Positions 6,799 through 6,845 of a stretch of 6,845 bases of DNA are shown here, piece after piece; position 1 is the first letter of the stretch; every line of letters starts with the position of its first letter. The stretch comes from Parabacteroides sp. (GTDB lineage Bacteria > Bacteroidota > Bacteroidia > Bacteroidales > Tannerellaceae): assembly GCA_020026285.1 (NCBI GenBank), contig JAHHQS010000185.1:1-6845 (forward strand), in the 5' to 3' direction. A model generated the notes under the pieces. That model saw only the letters and a list, made by a program, of their open reading frames with translations, made no database searches and was not told the origin of the DNA. The position numbers and the translations under genes are program-made.

Positions 6799-6845
6799 AG
6801 AGGGTGTGTCGAAATGTTTGTTAAATGACAATAATTTTAGACATA
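6799..6845. repeat. Right copy of the palindromic inverted repeat, cut by the window edge
   Basis: This is the exact inverted partner of 8-54. It begins AGAGGGTGTGTC and ends in TAGACATA at the last base of the window. By comparison with the left copy, about seven more bases (CCCTCTT-like) should follow outside the window and complete the outer stem. Identity between the copies over all visible bases suggests recent duplication or ongoing homogenisation. An A-run (6795-6799) precedes the stem. The 69 bases between the last gene and this repeat hold nothing else that I can recognise. Confidence 0.85.

Larger units (their letters stand above)
1..6845. mobile_element. Candidate R-M cassette bounded by inverted repeats
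   Basis: Identical sequences in inverted orientation enclose all the genes, the arrangement expected of a unit with terminal inverted repeats. Arguing against a self-mobile element, no transposase, integrase or relaxase is encoded between the repeats, and target-site duplications cannot be seen because both outer edges lie at the window limits. The cassette could be moved in trans by an insertion sequence whose ends match. Equally, it may simply have two independent copies of a common intergenic repeat beside it. What is seen is the repeat pair; the mobility is inferred. Confidence 0.3.

Noticed and set aside
1..6845. CRISPR array, tRNA/rRNA genes, integrase or transposase
   Set aside because: I found no regularly spaced direct repeats, no tRNA-like cloverleaf and no recombinase motifs in any frame. 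The edge repeats are inverted and only two in number.

Overview
The window is AT-rich DNA that looks like an accessory region of a Bacteroidota (Bacteroidales-type) genome. The basis for this is AT-biased codon use, no convincing Shine-Dalgarno sites before most starts, a candidate Bacteroides-style promoter (TAnnTTTG -7 box) before the first gene, and proteins resembling restriction-modification (R-M) families common in that phylum. No housekeeping gene, rRNA or tRNA is visible, so the assignment is an inference.

Layout: all convincing genes are on the + strand. A palindromic repeat of about 54 bp opens the window (2-54), and an inverted copy closes it (6799-6845, cut by the window edge). 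A short regulatory region with a perfect 12-bp palindrome precedes a small XRE-type helix-turn-helix regulator (181-399). Next come a methyltransferase-like 'subunit M' protein (434-1441), a 1302-residue multidomain protein (1428-5336), a possible 33-codon ORF (5338-5439), a PD-(D/E)XK nuclease-like protein (5439-6074) and a strong hairpin terminator (about 6091-6145). After the terminator lies an unrecognised 155-aa protein (6262-6729), which appears to be a separate transcription unit.

The core is a complex R-M system. The large protein carries, in order, a GIY-YIG-like nuclease domain, an SF2 helicase/translocase, an acidic linker, an Eco57I-type N6-adenine methyltransferase with NPPY, and a C-terminal target-recognition-like region. 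This is the layout of single-chain Type ISP enzymes, but with a GIY-YIG-like module where those have an Mrr-like nuclease. The upstream protein has methyltransferase-like N-terminal motifs but no NPPY motif, and it overlaps the large gene by 14 bp, which suggests a partner subunit. The downstream PD-(D/E)XK protein offers a second nuclease. The XRE protein probably delays or tunes expression, as controller proteins do in other R-M operons.

The inverted repeats at both edges suggest that the cassette is bounded by MITE-like or insertion-sequence-end-like sequences, but no transposase is present in the window.
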